A DNA stretch of 15,405 bases from Gracilaria vermiculophylla (taxonomy: Eukaryota; Rhodophyta; Florideophyceae; Gracilariales; Gracilariaceae): positions 1,770,722 to 1,786,126 of the forward strand of contig JAHNZQ020000016.1 in assembly GCA_019155205.2 (NCBI GenBank). The letters run 5' to 3'. The notes beneath the pieces are model-generated. The model saw only the letters and a program-made list of their open reading frames with translations. It was not told the origin of the DNA and made no database searches. Below, piece by piece: positions 7,555 to 15,405 of the stretch; position 1 is the stretch's first letter, and each line of letters begins with the position of its first letter. A program made the position numbers and the translations under genes.

Positions 7555-9423
7555 ATGAACTACGCGCAATATGTCAGCAGGCGCCCGCCGTCCCCTCCGA
7601 GCCCGCACTATCGCCACCGCCCATTTGCGCCTTCCGCCTCGCTCTCGTCCGCCGCGTCAACCGTCTCCTCGGAGACCCCAGTCTCGCCGTCGTCCCGCCC
7701 TCCATTTCACACCGCCGAAGCCGTCTCGTCCCAGCTTCACCGCCGCGCCCTGCGTAACGAGTACGCCTCGCTGGCCGCCGTCGTGCTGGCCAACGCTGGG
7801 CTCGATGACCAACGGGAGCGCCACGAAATCATCAGAATTCGTCTTGAGGACATGATTGCCACCTCACCTCCGCCCAACCACCGCGTACTAACGCTGGCGC
7901 TTTCCAAGTGCACCGCCCGCTTGGACCGCATGGCGCAGCAATCGCACCATCTGGAGCACGCTCGCTCCCGCATGCGCGTCATTGAAGCAAAACACTTTCA
8001 TGGCGCCAACGCACCTTCTGTACAACCCCGCCTACGAGCCCTGCAAATACGCCGCGAGCACATAGCCACTCTTGTTGATCAGATCCGCTGCACGCTGCAT
8101 GACCAAGAGAGAATCCATCATTTGCTCACGACGCTTGCCGCAAAGCTTTCCGCTCTGCACGCCTTGGTGGCCCAAATGGACCGCAACGCAAAGCCCACCA
8201 CCTCAGACACTCCGGACCGTCCGGCGGCGTACGTGCCATCGCGCTCAAAGTCCCCGCGAGTGAGCTCATTCACACACGAATCATCACGCCGCTCATCAGC
8301 CGCGCGCAGGGTGTCCATCAATCCATTCGTTCAGTACTCCTCGCACCAATCCAAACCGCTTCCCAACGCGCCACTGCGCGCGGACCGAACACCCGCAAGA
8401 GCCGATCGAAGCAACACCCGTTCCGACCGGCAAGCCAACCGCGGGCGCATTCTCCCCACGCAGCGCCAAAGGTCTTTGCCACAGCGCGGTGGCGAGCAGC
8501 GCCGCATCCCGCTCATCGTCAAACGAGCGCTGTCGTACAATGCGTCCTCCATGCACAATATTCCCACCATGGCGTCGGAGCCGGTGCGCGCCAGTCGTTC
8601 AAACAGTGTGCACGAGCGAACAACGGCACAAAGCGAGCCTCGTTTGCGGATGAGTGACACGTTCAAGAGAGCGAGGAATCTACCGGCATCCACCAGAAGC
8701 TCGGGCTCCATCGGCGCGCCCGACGTCGACCCGCGGTCGGAACCGCAGATGATGCGCATGAGCGCCATGGACCACGATTATGGAGAGGCGGACGCGCTGT
8801 CTGCAAGTCCGGTAAGCCCGCACATGAAACCGCTGGACAAGGGCGGCTTGGAGCAGGACATACTGCAGTCACGTCGGGACTCGCAGTTGGAACAGGCGGT
8901 TATGATGGACATAGACTCTCTGTGTACCGAGGCATCATCGGTTCTGTCTTCGTCGCGCAGTGTTCACCAGGAGGTGTTTGAGAAGCGATCGTCATCTTCT
9001 CTGTTTGGCAATGACGGGAAGAGAGGGATGGGGTTGGGGAAGCTGGGCTTTCACCGCGTGCGGACATGGTCGCAGATCCGAAAACTGTGGATGGACATCA
9101 ACGAAATGTACGGGGTGGTTCTTACTCATGGGCCACACCTGCTTGAGGAAAAGATCGTGAGCTCGAACTCGGTGGACAAGGGTGTTCTGGGTGAGTGGAT
9201 TTCGGCTCGGAAGGGAAGAACGTCTGGGATGAAAGGCACGGTGCACAAGACGATTGTGACGGAGGCTGTGCGGAAAGTTGACGATGTGGTTGCGTGGCAA
9301 CGGAAACTGATTGTGGCGATCCGGAGGGATAGCCTGGAACAGAGGAAGACGCTACGTCAGGCGGACATGGTGATTTCAGAAGCATATATGCAGTCGCTAC
9401 ATTCGCGGCACGTCTCGGAGTGA
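7555..9423 (+). CDS. Unrecognised 622-residue protein, helical ends with a long disordered middle
   Basis: ATG at 7555 is the first in-frame Met; upstream in-frame codons lie in C-rich repeats and are probably leader. The frame is uninterrupted to TGA 9421-9423. Residues 1-55 are Pro/Ser-rich; about 57-211 look helical, with evenly spaced Leu/Ile and charged residues and possible coiled coil (HRRALRNEYASLAAVVLAN; RREHIATLVDQIRCTLHDQE). Residues 212-488 are low-complexity Ser/Arg/Pro, with RADR-type repeats and many RxxS sites suited to phosphorylation. Residues 489-622 look folded again, with WSQIRKLWMDINEMYGVV and a helical, Arg/Lys-rich tail. No signal peptide, membrane segment or known catalytic motif is seen. 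Probably intracellular, scaffold-like (inference). GC is highest at the 5' end and falls along the gene. Regulation may involve the upstream G-box array. Confidence 0.85.
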   Translation: MNYAQYVSRRPPSPPSPHYRHRPFAPSASLSSAASTVSSETPVSPSSRPPFHTAEAVSSQLHRRALRNEYASLAAVVLANAGLDDQRERHEIIRIRLEDMIATSPPPNHRVLTLALSKCTARLDRMAQQSHHLEHARSRMRVIEAKHFHGANAPSVQPRLRALQIRREHIATLVDQIRCTLHDQERIHHLLTTLAAKLSALHALVAQMDRNAKPTTSDTPDRPAAYVPSRSKSPRVSSFTHESSRRSSAARRVSINPFVQYSSHQSKPLPNAPLRADRTPARADRSNTRSDRQANRGRILPTQRQRSLPQRGGEQRRIPLIVKRALSYNASSMHNIPTMASEPVRASRSNSVHERTTAQSEPRLRMSDTFKRARNLPASTRSSGSIGAPDVDPRSEPQMMRMSAMDHDYGEADALSASPVSPHMKPLDKGGLEQDILQSRRDSQLEQAVMMDIDSLCTEASSVLSSSRSVHQEVFEKRSSSSLFGNDGKRGMGLGKLGFHRVRTWSQIRKLWMDINEMYGVVLTHGPHLLEEKIVSSNSVDKGVLGEWISARKGRTSGMKGTVHKTIVTEAVRKVDDVVAWQRKLIVAIRRDSLEQRKTLRQADMVISEAYMQSLHSRHVSE

Positions 9424-10104
9424 GCACCATGCGCGCATTGGCGGTGCATGATTATGGCTTAGACGCGCGCTAACACGGGCTTGGCCCGCTTTTGAGGGGT
9501 GTTTCGATGGGGTTTCTTTTTCGGCGTTTGTTGTTTTGCTGTCGGCGCCGCGGTAGACTTGCGTTAAATGTGGCGGCAACGACCAAGCCGTGGCCGGTCG
9601 TTGAACGAACGTGAATAAACAACGTCAGCAAGACGGTTGCGCGACGTTGTACATAATAACGAGGCTGGCTACCGCCAACGCGTCGGCGGCGATGGGACGT
9701 GGCCTGGATCGGCGCACATTCGCCGTGGCGCGCGCGCCGGGAGCGCGCGGCGCGGGCTGCGCGGGGGCGCACAACGTCGTGAAGGGGCGGCGCGCGCGCC
9801 GCGGACCGGACGCGCGCCGCACGGCGCCGGGCGCTGGCAGTCGCAGCGGTGGACGCGAGGTGGAACGCGCCTTGGCGCGGGGTCCGGCGCTCGCGCTGCG
9901 CGCCGGCTGCGCGCCTCACTCGCGAGACGCCGCGCCGCGCGCGCTGGAAGAGTTTTGGCGGCGCTATGCGCTCAGGTGGCGCTTAACTGATTGCGCGCGG
10001 GGCCGCCTTGGCGAGACCGCGCCAGCTGGCACGCCCGGCCGCCACGCCGCGCCACGCGTCACTGCCGCCAACGCCTCCGCGCCAACCCGCCAACTCGCCA
10101 CCAC
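9424..10104. other. GC-rich intergenic region / CpG island
   Basis: From about 9690 it is dense in CpG and GCGC with long Arg/Ala-rich open frames on both strands, typical of GC-driven spurious frames. No start or domain is convincing. It probably holds the 3' end of the preceding gene and the promoter of the gene at 10509. Confidence 0.55.
9614..9619 (+). terminator. Candidate polyadenylation signal
   Basis: AATAAA, about 190 bp after the stop at 9423 and the first such hexamer downstream. Assigned by position only. Confidence 0.35.
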
Positions 10105-10266
10105 GCCACCGCGCCACCGCGCCACCGCGCCACCGCGCCACCGCGCCACCGCGCCACCGCGCCACCGCGCCACCGCGCCACCGCGCCACCGCGCCACCGC
10201 GCCACCGCGCCACCGCGCCACTGCGCCACCGCGCCACCGCGCCACCGCGCCACCGCGCCACCGCGC
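10105..10266 (+). repeat. Octanucleotide tandem array (GCCACCGC)n, about 20 copies
   Basis: 162 bp of nearly perfect 8-bp repeats, with one C-to-T change around 10220-10222. Because 8 is not a multiple of 3, each copy gained or lost would shift any reading frame. The Pro/Arg/His/Ala-repeat frames that cross it on both strands are therefore very unlikely to be coding, which supports the ATG at 10509 as start. Likely length-variable. Confidence 0.9.
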
Positions 10267-10508
10267 TACCCCCCCGGCACTTGCCTGTCGCCCCCTCCGT
10301 CCTCCCGCCACGCCTGCCGCTGCAGTCCACCCCACCGTCCTCCCATCGCCCCTGCCTCCGCCATCGTCCTCACCCTCTTCCTACCGCCCCTGCCGCCTCC
10401 GACCCCCCCCCCCATCGTCCCCCGTCGCCCCCACCGTCGCCCCACCAGCGCCCCCACAGTCGCCTCCACCTTCGTTGCAGCCGTCCGCGCCGCAGCCGCC
10501 GCCCGCCC
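10267..10508 (+). promoter_or_regulatory. C-rich leader/promoter of the LRR-HlyIII gene
   Basis: The coding strand is dominated by C and CCN triplets, including an 11-C run at 10403-10413; the complementary strand has many G runs and could form G-quadruplexes. It resembles the pyrimidine-rich flank before the ATG at 7555, suggesting a shared promoter style. No TATA box is seen. Confidence 0.4.
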
Positions 10509-11714
10509 ATGCAGCCGCACGAGCACTACGCGCAGCTGTGCGCCGCGCGCGCCCTGCCGCTCGACGCCGCTCTGCACGGCGAGCTCCGCAGCTGCTCGCC
10601 GGCGCTGCACGTCGCCGCGCCGCACCTCCCAGTCCTCGGCGCGCTCTTCGCCCGGCGGGACGCGCCGCTGGCGCACGTCACGCGCGTCGTCGTGCGCGCG
10701 CGCGCGTTCGCCGCCCCCGCGCTCGACGCCCCCGCGCTCGCCGCCCTGACGGCGCTCATCGGCTGCCACGCGCCGCTCGCCGACCTCAGCCTCGCCGGCG
10801 TGCCGCTCGACCGCCCCGCGTACGTCGCGCTGCTCGCGGCGCTGGCGCGCGCCCCCGCGTCGCGCCTGCGCCGCCTCGACCTCTCGCGCACGGGCCTCGA
10901 CTGTCGCGCCGCCTTCGCCGTCGCCCCCTTTCTGGCCGCCGACCTCGCTCGCCTCGAGCACCTGGACCTCTCCAACAACCGCGCCAACCAGCGCGGCGTG
11001 CACGTGCTGCACAAGTACCTGGCGCTGCGCGACGGCGCCTTGCCGCCGTTGTGCGTGCACCTGGACGGAAACCTCGTCCTGGTGGAGGCGCTCAACGCCT
11101 GCTCACACGGCCTTGGAGCCGGCGCCGCTTTGTTCGGCGCCTACTTCATGCTGCGCCGCGCCCTCGCGCAGCACGCCAGTCTTCCCATCGTTGCCGCCGT
11201 TGCCGTCTTCCTGCTCTCGCTCTTCACCTTGCTCACCTCAAGTTGCGTGTACCACTCCTGTTTTCGACACCCTGCAACGTCGCGCCGCATGCGACGCGCC
11301 GACCACTGCTCCATCTTCCTGCTCATCGCAGGCTCGTACACTCCGTTCATCATGCGCTACAGCATCGATCCCCTACTGCTGCGCGGCCCGCTCACCCTGA
11401 CGGCCGTGTGGATCTGCGCTCTGGTCGGCATCTACCGTAGCGTGCTGGGTGCGGACACCAGTCGAAACCGCGCCCTCTTCGCACTGCTCACGGGCTGGCT
11501 CGGCTCCTTTTCGGCCAAGACGCTCATACATAGAATGCACAGCGGTGCTTTGCTACTAGTTGTCTTGGGTGGTGTAGTGTACTCCGTCGGCATCGTCTTC
11601 TACTTGTTGGGGAACAAGCGTCCGATGATGCATGTCATTTGGCACCTTTTTGTTTTGTTGGCCGGCGGCCTGCACTACGCTGCTGTGTGGCACTATGTAC
11701 TGGATTCGGTTTGA
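10509..11714 (+). CDS. Leucine-rich-repeat / hemolysin III (PAQR-family) fusion membrane protein
   Basis: 401 residues, ATG 10509 to TGA 11712-11714, intronless. Residues 88-190 contain three to four ribonuclease-inhibitor-type LRRs (LADLSLAG, LRRLDLSRTGL, LEHLDLSNN). Residues 192-398 match the HlyIII/PAQR family: opening EALNACSHGLGAG; S245-x3-H249 in the second hydrophobic segment; D265-H266 before SIFLLIAGSYTP; and H375-x3-H379 in HVIWHLFVLLAGGLHY. In PAQR receptors these His/Asp positions bind a zinc ion and are linked to hydrolase or receptor activity. About seven hydrophobic helices are visible. By family topology the LRR part should be cytosolic, suggesting a protein-binding sensor attached to the membrane domain (inference). 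GC is extreme in the LRR half and lower in the HlyIII half. Substrate and compartment unknown. Confidence 0.92.
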   Translation: MQPHEHYAQLCAARALPLDAALHGELRSCSPALHVAAPHLPVLGALFARRDAPLAHVTRVVVRARAFAAPALDAPALAALTALIGCHAPLADLSLAGVPLDRPAYVALLAALARAPASRLRRLDLSRTGLDCRAAFAVAPFLAADLARLEHLDLSNNRANQRGVHVLHKYLALRDGALPPLCVHLDGNLVLVEALNACSHGLGAGAALFGAYFMLRRALAQHASLPIVAAVAVFLLSLFTLLTSSCVYHSCFRHPATSRRMRRADHCSIFLLIAGSYTPFIMRYSIDPLLLRGPLTLTAVWICALVGIYRSVLGADTSRNRALFALLTGWLGSFSAKTLIHRMHSGALLLVVLGGVVYSVGIVFYLLGNKRPMMHVIWHLFVLLAGGLHYAAVWHYVLDSV

Positions 11715-12673
11715 GGGGTATAGTCTTTCCCGGCATGCAACCCATCATGAGGGCGCCATCAGCACCGAACATCATGCCGCCAAATTATATATATCTTTAT
11801 GTCACTCAGCTGCCGCACTGTAATCTCGAGATCGCTGCTGTTATCGAAATGGTCTCCGCGTTTGTTGAAACTACTTCTCTTTTGCTTTTAGGCTAAGTTA
11901 TTATGAAAGGCCTTCCAAAGTGCCCACGTTGACCTTCGGGTTCATTTTTGAATCGCTTCAAGCTCTAATCTTTTCGCAAGGAATTGCGTATTGTTCTTCA
12001 ACTCTTTCTGCGCCGGGATGTGCATCATTTTGCGGCTGGTTTGGTATGTCTCGTACCCTTCGCAATTTTTTATCCTTGTCAAAGGCAGGCTTCGGAGTGA
12101 GGTTATGGAACAGTGCAAGATCATTTGATTTTGATTAAGGTTGTTCATTCTGATGCCCACGGCACACCGCTAGAGGCAAGGAGTGGCGATCGATTTCATG
12201 TTTTCCATGCCACTGTCCGAGGGTACTTGTTCCCCTCTGTCATGAATTCTGGAAGGGGCAAACCAAGTAACCCTTCATTCGGAGATATGTCGTGTTGAGA
12301 TGTACCCGATGTTATTGCACGTGATCAAATTGTTTGGTAGTCCTTGGAATATCCCATTCCATGACGAGAGAACAAACCGTGTTTTGGCTGGAACATTCCC
12401 TGACCAATGGGGTTTAGCTCTGCAAAATCATGTGCAAAGAAAATTCTGAGCGAAAGTGCTCTCCTCAACTGTCAAATCATTTCAACCTAGATGTTTAGGA
12501 AGGACTTGCTTTTTGTGAAATGAGACAAGCTGATGTACTTGATATACATTGAACGCATACACATTTTTACGTATCTGGTTTTTTTCTGAATGAAGGGAAA
12601 GGACCACCTGAGAAAGATTCAATTATTATGTTATTCAGAGAGATGCGGAGTCTTTCAGTACATTGTAAAACAC
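11715..12673. other. Spacer, no supported gene
   Basis: Average-GC DNA with only short scattered open frames. A TATATATAT run is present near 11787. No transposon ends or coding homology were recognised. The 3' untranslated region of the LRR-HlyIII gene must lie at its left end, but no AATAAA is evident there. Confidence 0.45.
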
Positions 12674-12681
12674 TATAAAAG
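12674..12681 (+). promoter_or_regulatory. TATA box
   Basis: TATAAAAG lies 174 bp before the ATG at 12848. A start site about 30 bp downstream would give a leader of about 145 bases. It is a strong consensus match, unlike the two GC-rich genes, which lack one. Confidence 0.55.
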
Positions 12682-12847
12682 AAGTGTTTCGAATCATCAT
12701 CAAGCCGCACCGAGAAATATAGGTACCAGTTCCAACGCAGTGTCCATCTGGGATTCTGAAGAGAACTCCCCTTTCCATCTTCGAAGCCTCCTTCGTTTTC
12801 TCATTCGTCAACTAACTCACTAACTGAGGTTCGCTGACCTTCAAAAC

Positions 12848-13795
12848 ATGAATATTGTTTTCAACATCATTCTCTTGCACTTCGCTTTGTTCAAGTTCGT
12901 TCATGGTGGTGATTTTTGGGGTGCCTTGTACAACAGCACTTTCGGCAACACATCGAGTTTGATCCCTTCTTTGCACCCATCAGCAAGATTTCTTCACGGG
13001 AACCATGCTACAATCAAATTCTCCGCGTACAGCGGTAAGGCCATGCTATTCGTCAATGGTGCCATGAAAAGAAAGGCCGGGATCACTCCGAGATATATCC
13101 GACTGTTTTTGATTCAAAATGATGTCGTGGCGTTTAAGTTGAAGAAGTTCGGCGAGCTGGCTGGTTTGATGGCGACTATCAATTGGGGAGGCAAGACATA
13201 CCGCACAGGGGTGGATCGTTTCACGGTACGCGACCACGAGCATGGCTGGGAAGCGTGGGAGAAACAAGCATGGAATGCCTTTGTTACGTACAAAGACAGG
13301 AAAACCGGCATCACACACACATTTTGTCACTGGGAATTAGCAAGCAAAACTGGCACGACGACTAACAAGTTTGATCATGAAGCTTCGTTCATTTCAAGAC
13401 TAAATGGAAAGCATCAGAAGCCAACCGGTGCTGTTTTCGTCCGCTTTGTCATCGGCGGAGAGAAGTGTGAAGCGTCAAAACTTGAAAATGAGAGCTCAAA
13501 GACCGATTTATCGGGTAAAGTGGCCGGTCAAAGTGACGACGGAGGTTCAAGCGATTTTTGTGCTTGTAAACTAACGGAACAGAGAGGTGGCGAATGCTAC
13601 AAAATGGTGGATCCAAACGAGGCTTCCGGGAGATGCACGACCCGTCCATGCCAGCCATCCTTCGAATGTGCTGCCTCAAGTGAACAAGTATGTGTCAGAC
13701 GCCGTGGTGGGATCAAACTGGTAATGGTAGCCCCCAATTTTTGCAAAACTGTCACCGCGGATGATATGGAAACACTTGTGCCATATGAAGGCTAG
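12848..13795 (+). CDS. Secreted protein with 8-cysteine C-terminal domain, family not recognised
   Basis: 315 residues, ATG 12848 to TAG 13793-13795. Residues 1-20 form a signal peptide (hydrophobic FNIILLHFALFKF, likely cut after VHG). Residues 21-207 form an aromatic-rich domain (W24, W113, W134, W137, W142, W162) with only two cysteines, C160 and C207, probably paired. N-glycosylation sites: N29, N34, N214. A short polar linker precedes residues 227-315, a domain with eight cysteines (238, 240, 250, 263, 268, 274, 282, 299; likely four disulfides) ending LVPYEG. The same domain ends the truncated gene at 4753-5583, but the long Asp/Lys-Ser linker there is absent here. No membrane anchor is seen. 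Extracellular or cell-wall role, possibly carbohydrate binding given the tryptophans, is only inference. Confidence 0.88.
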   Translation: MNIVFNIILLHFALFKFVHGGDFWGALYNSTFGNTSSLIPSLHPSARFLHGNHATIKFSAYSGKAMLFVNGAMKRKAGITPRYIRLFLIQNDVVAFKLKKFGELAGLMATINWGGKTYRTGVDRFTVRDHEHGWEAWEKQAWNAFVTYKDRKTGITHTFCHWELASKTGTTTNKFDHEASFISRLNGKHQKPTGAVFVRFVIGGEKCEASKLENESSKTDLSGKVAGQSDDGGSSDFCACKLTEQRGGECYKMVDPNEASGRCTTRPCQPSFECAASSEQVCVRRRGGIKLVMVAPNFCKTVTADDMETLVPYEG

Positions 13796-13903
13796 ACAGC
13801 TCAAGAAGCTGATACTAGACAGCTATCTGAAAATCTAAGTTTAGAGCTTGACAATGACAGGTTGCGCTGACGGCACGAAAGTCTATTGAGCAAAACAGCG
13901 AGC

Positions 13904-13909
13904 AATAAA
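13904..13909 (+). terminator. Candidate polyadenylation signal
   Basis: AATAAA 109 bp after the stop of the secreted-protein gene, in a sensible position for its 3' end. Confidence 0.45.
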
Positions 13910-14149
13910 TCTCCCGCAAACACCCTTTCTTTCAAGTCTAACAACCGCTACCCATCAATCGACCAAATTTTTATCCATTCTCTCACCGCATTGCCCTACC
14001 TTCGTGCCCCCATAGCCTTCCGTATTGCAAATATCTAACAGCTCCTCGCTCTCTCATGTCTGGTGGACAGAAGCTTTTGGGGCAGAGTAGCCTGCAATTG
14101 CTGATGATAACAGGTTTTTCTGCCCCTCAACATCCTACTTCATAAATCT

Positions 14150-14870
14150 TTAGTTGTAGATTGAAAAGTTTCTACGAATAAACCTCCGCCAGGTTCAAGT
14201 TCTCCATTATGACTTGTCCCAAAGTTTCTAGTGCCTACGACGTGAAAGGCCACGGCTAAGCAATCATAGTACATGCGTGTCACTTTAAGACCATTTGTCC
14301 ACGTCTTATAAACGAAATTCAGCGTAGATTCAAGAAGCCAAAGTACTCCAAACATTCTCAATAGGATTCTGGTAAGGTGAGTGTGAAGGCCAATCCAATA
14401 GCTTAACTCCTGCTTCATCGAACCATCCTTTGGCACGTTTAAAAACATGAGTAGAAGCGCTATCCTTTTTAAATCATACCTGATCTGGTTGATAAGCATC
14501 TTTAAATGGGAGCAAATGCGACTGCAATATCTTCACGTAAATATCTGAAATCCGATTTCCATCTACAAAAAACTGAAATGCTATTCCGTAGGTAGAAAAA
14601 TAAGCCCAAACCATGACAGAAAATCCTCCATTCGTGCTCTTCAAAAATATTTTATTATCTTGACGTAACTCATGCCTTTGGTAGCTCTATCATCCGCACC
14701 ATCCCCATTAAAACGTTTTCTCATCACTCCACACAACTATATTCCAGTAGTGTGGATAAAATCTTTTGTATACCATGGCCCATTTTGGACGCCTGTAACG
14801 ATGATCTTCAGTTCTTAAACGGTGCTACATTCCTCTTCTTACACTCAAGACACCACTTTACATTAATAGC
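14150..14870 (-). pseudogene. Dead Tc1/mariner DDE transposase, catalytic half only
   Basis: Read leftward from about 14860: a degraded HRLRTEDHRYRRPKWA segment, then YWNIVVWSDEKTF (first catalytic Asp in SDE), a frameshifted stretch, GGFSVMVWAYFSTYG, FFVDGNRISDIYVKILQSHLL, a stop, FKKDSASTHVFKRAKGWFDE (second Asp), LLDWPSHSPYQNPIENVW (the Glu), IYAEFR, then decay. Several stops and frameshifts make it inactive, though all three DDE residues remain visible. The N-terminal DNA-binding half is missing: homology stops near 14870, where GC-richer sequence begins. I found no clear terminal repeat at either end. Similar in layout to elements A and B but a more decayed, separate copy. Confidence 0.82.
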
Positions 14871-15285
14871 TGTTGGGGGAGGAAGACAGAGGGGCGGGAA
14901 AGTAGCCACAATTCAGCTGACTCGCCACAGCCCGCGATCAGTGTGCGACACGTGGTGCTCCACCCGGGGCGCAGGCAAAGCGACTCAAGATAACGGGTCG
15001 TCGGCAGCACAGAGTGCGGCTTCCTTTCAATCTCGACAAGTTGAGTAAACTGTCTAGCTAGTCCCGAAAGTGGAGCTTTTCGTTCTCGCTTGCTCGTTGC
15101 AACAATCGTTAGCTCAATTGCTGCGACTACGACCGATCCGAAGCGTGAATTCAACACAGTCTACGGAACTTCCGCGAGACCTTACGGAAAAGAGAGACAA
15201 GGATACGCGAGAAACAATCGAAAAGCGCTTTGGTCGAGATCGGCCAAAAAGGGCTGACCGATCAACGACCTCCCATGAAGTGTAG
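14871..15285. other. Spacer, nothing recognised
   Basis: Mixed-composition DNA without coding signatures, bounded by a truncated transposase on the left and a TIR-like sequence on the right. Confidence 0.45.
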
Positions 15286-15405
15286 TACAGTGGCTCCTAC
15301 GGCAATATGGTGGTTTGGCCTTAAGGCATAATATTCCTAAGGAGGGTTCGTAATTTATTAGCTGGGCCACGTGGTGCATAATATTGCCTGCGTGCGCTAC
15401 AGTAT
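15286..15405. mobile_element. Possible short TIR element (MITE) or start of a Tc1/mariner element
   Basis: TACAGTGGCTCC at 15286 is a typical Tc1/mariner terminal sequence next to a TA. The window's last bases, read on the - strand (TACTGTAGCGCACGCAGGCAA), resemble it loosely, sharing GGCAATAT at similar depth and then GGCC. Internal direct repeats of GCATAATATT and a GCCTTAAGGC palindrome are present. The right boundary coincides with the window end, so the element could also continue. Confidence 0.35.

Noticed and set aside
6779..7558. 259- and 280-codon + strand frames across the promoter region
   Set aside because: Low-complexity Arg/Ala/Pro translation of GC-rich repeats, overlapping the real start at 7555; no domain or conserved feature.
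10105..10266. CRISPR-like array
   Set aside because: Contiguous 8-bp repeats without spacers; a simple tandem repeat, and the context is eukaryotic.
9964..10335. - strand frames encoding repeated ARWRGGAV
   Set aside because: Pure translation of the octanucleotide repeat in the antisense direction; all three frames give similar peptides.
10008..10508. N-terminal extension of the LRR-HlyIII protein upstream of 10509
   Set aside because: The frame is open only because repeat and C-rich DNA lacks stops. The ATG at 10509 directly precedes normal protein sequence, and an octamer array is not stable coding sequence.
9611..11440. 609-codon + strand frame overlapping the LRR-HlyIII gene
   Set aside because: It crosses the 8-bp array, where any copy change would shift the frame, and over the gene it is the out-of-frame reading of a sequence whose other frame gives clear LRR and HlyIII motifs.

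Overview
The window looks like nuclear DNA of an intron-poor eukaryote. The coding regions are long, uninterrupted and on the + strand. They have a TATA box, AATAAA-type signals and GC-rich 5' flanks, and they are separated by decayed Tc1/mariner DNA transposons. There is no Shine-Dalgarno/operon layout and no tRNA or rRNA. A red alga would fit (compact intron-poor genes, mariner-rich spacers), but no gene here proves it, so the assignment is tentative.

Layout. 1-1575 is an AT-rich nest of Tc1-like elements. A partial transposase gene (element B) runs off the left edge on the - strand. A second, dead element (A) sits between two inverted 75-bp arms that together would form a palindromic MITE. 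1576-4565 holds no confident gene: there is a possible decayed coding region at 1725-2470, then GC-rich spacer with a Z-DNA-type tract and inverted repeats. At 4566-4764 the 3' end of another mariner copy abuts a 5'-truncated gene (to 5583), which encodes a repetitive Asp / Lys-Ser linker followed by an 8-cysteine domain. 5584-7554 is spacer that becomes a CpG-rich promoter region with three G-box palindromes phased at 21 bp and pyrimidine-rich repeats. 7555-9423 encodes an unrecognised 622-residue, largely disordered/helical protein. 9424-10508 is very GC-rich and carries about 20 copies of an 8-bp repeat and a C-rich leader. 10509-11714 encodes a 401-residue protein that joins ribonuclease-inhibitor-type leucine-rich repeats to a hemolysin III/PAQR seven-helix membrane domain. 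11715-12847 is spacer with a TATA box. 12848-13795 encodes a complete 315-residue secreted protein that shares the 8-cysteine domain of the truncated gene. 14150-14870 is a dead Tc1/mariner transposase (- strand). The last 120 bp may be a short TIR element.

The most interesting items are: (i) the pair of secreted-type genes with a shared 8-cysteine C-terminal domain that I do not recognise, one intact and one cut at its 5' end exactly where a mariner end begins; (ii) the LRR-HlyIII fusion; (iii) a mariner apparently inserted in the centre of a palindromic MITE; and (iv) the helically phased G-box array. The genes show no evidence of a shared pathway. Both GC-rich genes have the same promoter style (CpG island, pyrimidine-rich coding-strand leader, GC falling along the gene), while the secreted-protein gene is TATA-type and of lower GC.
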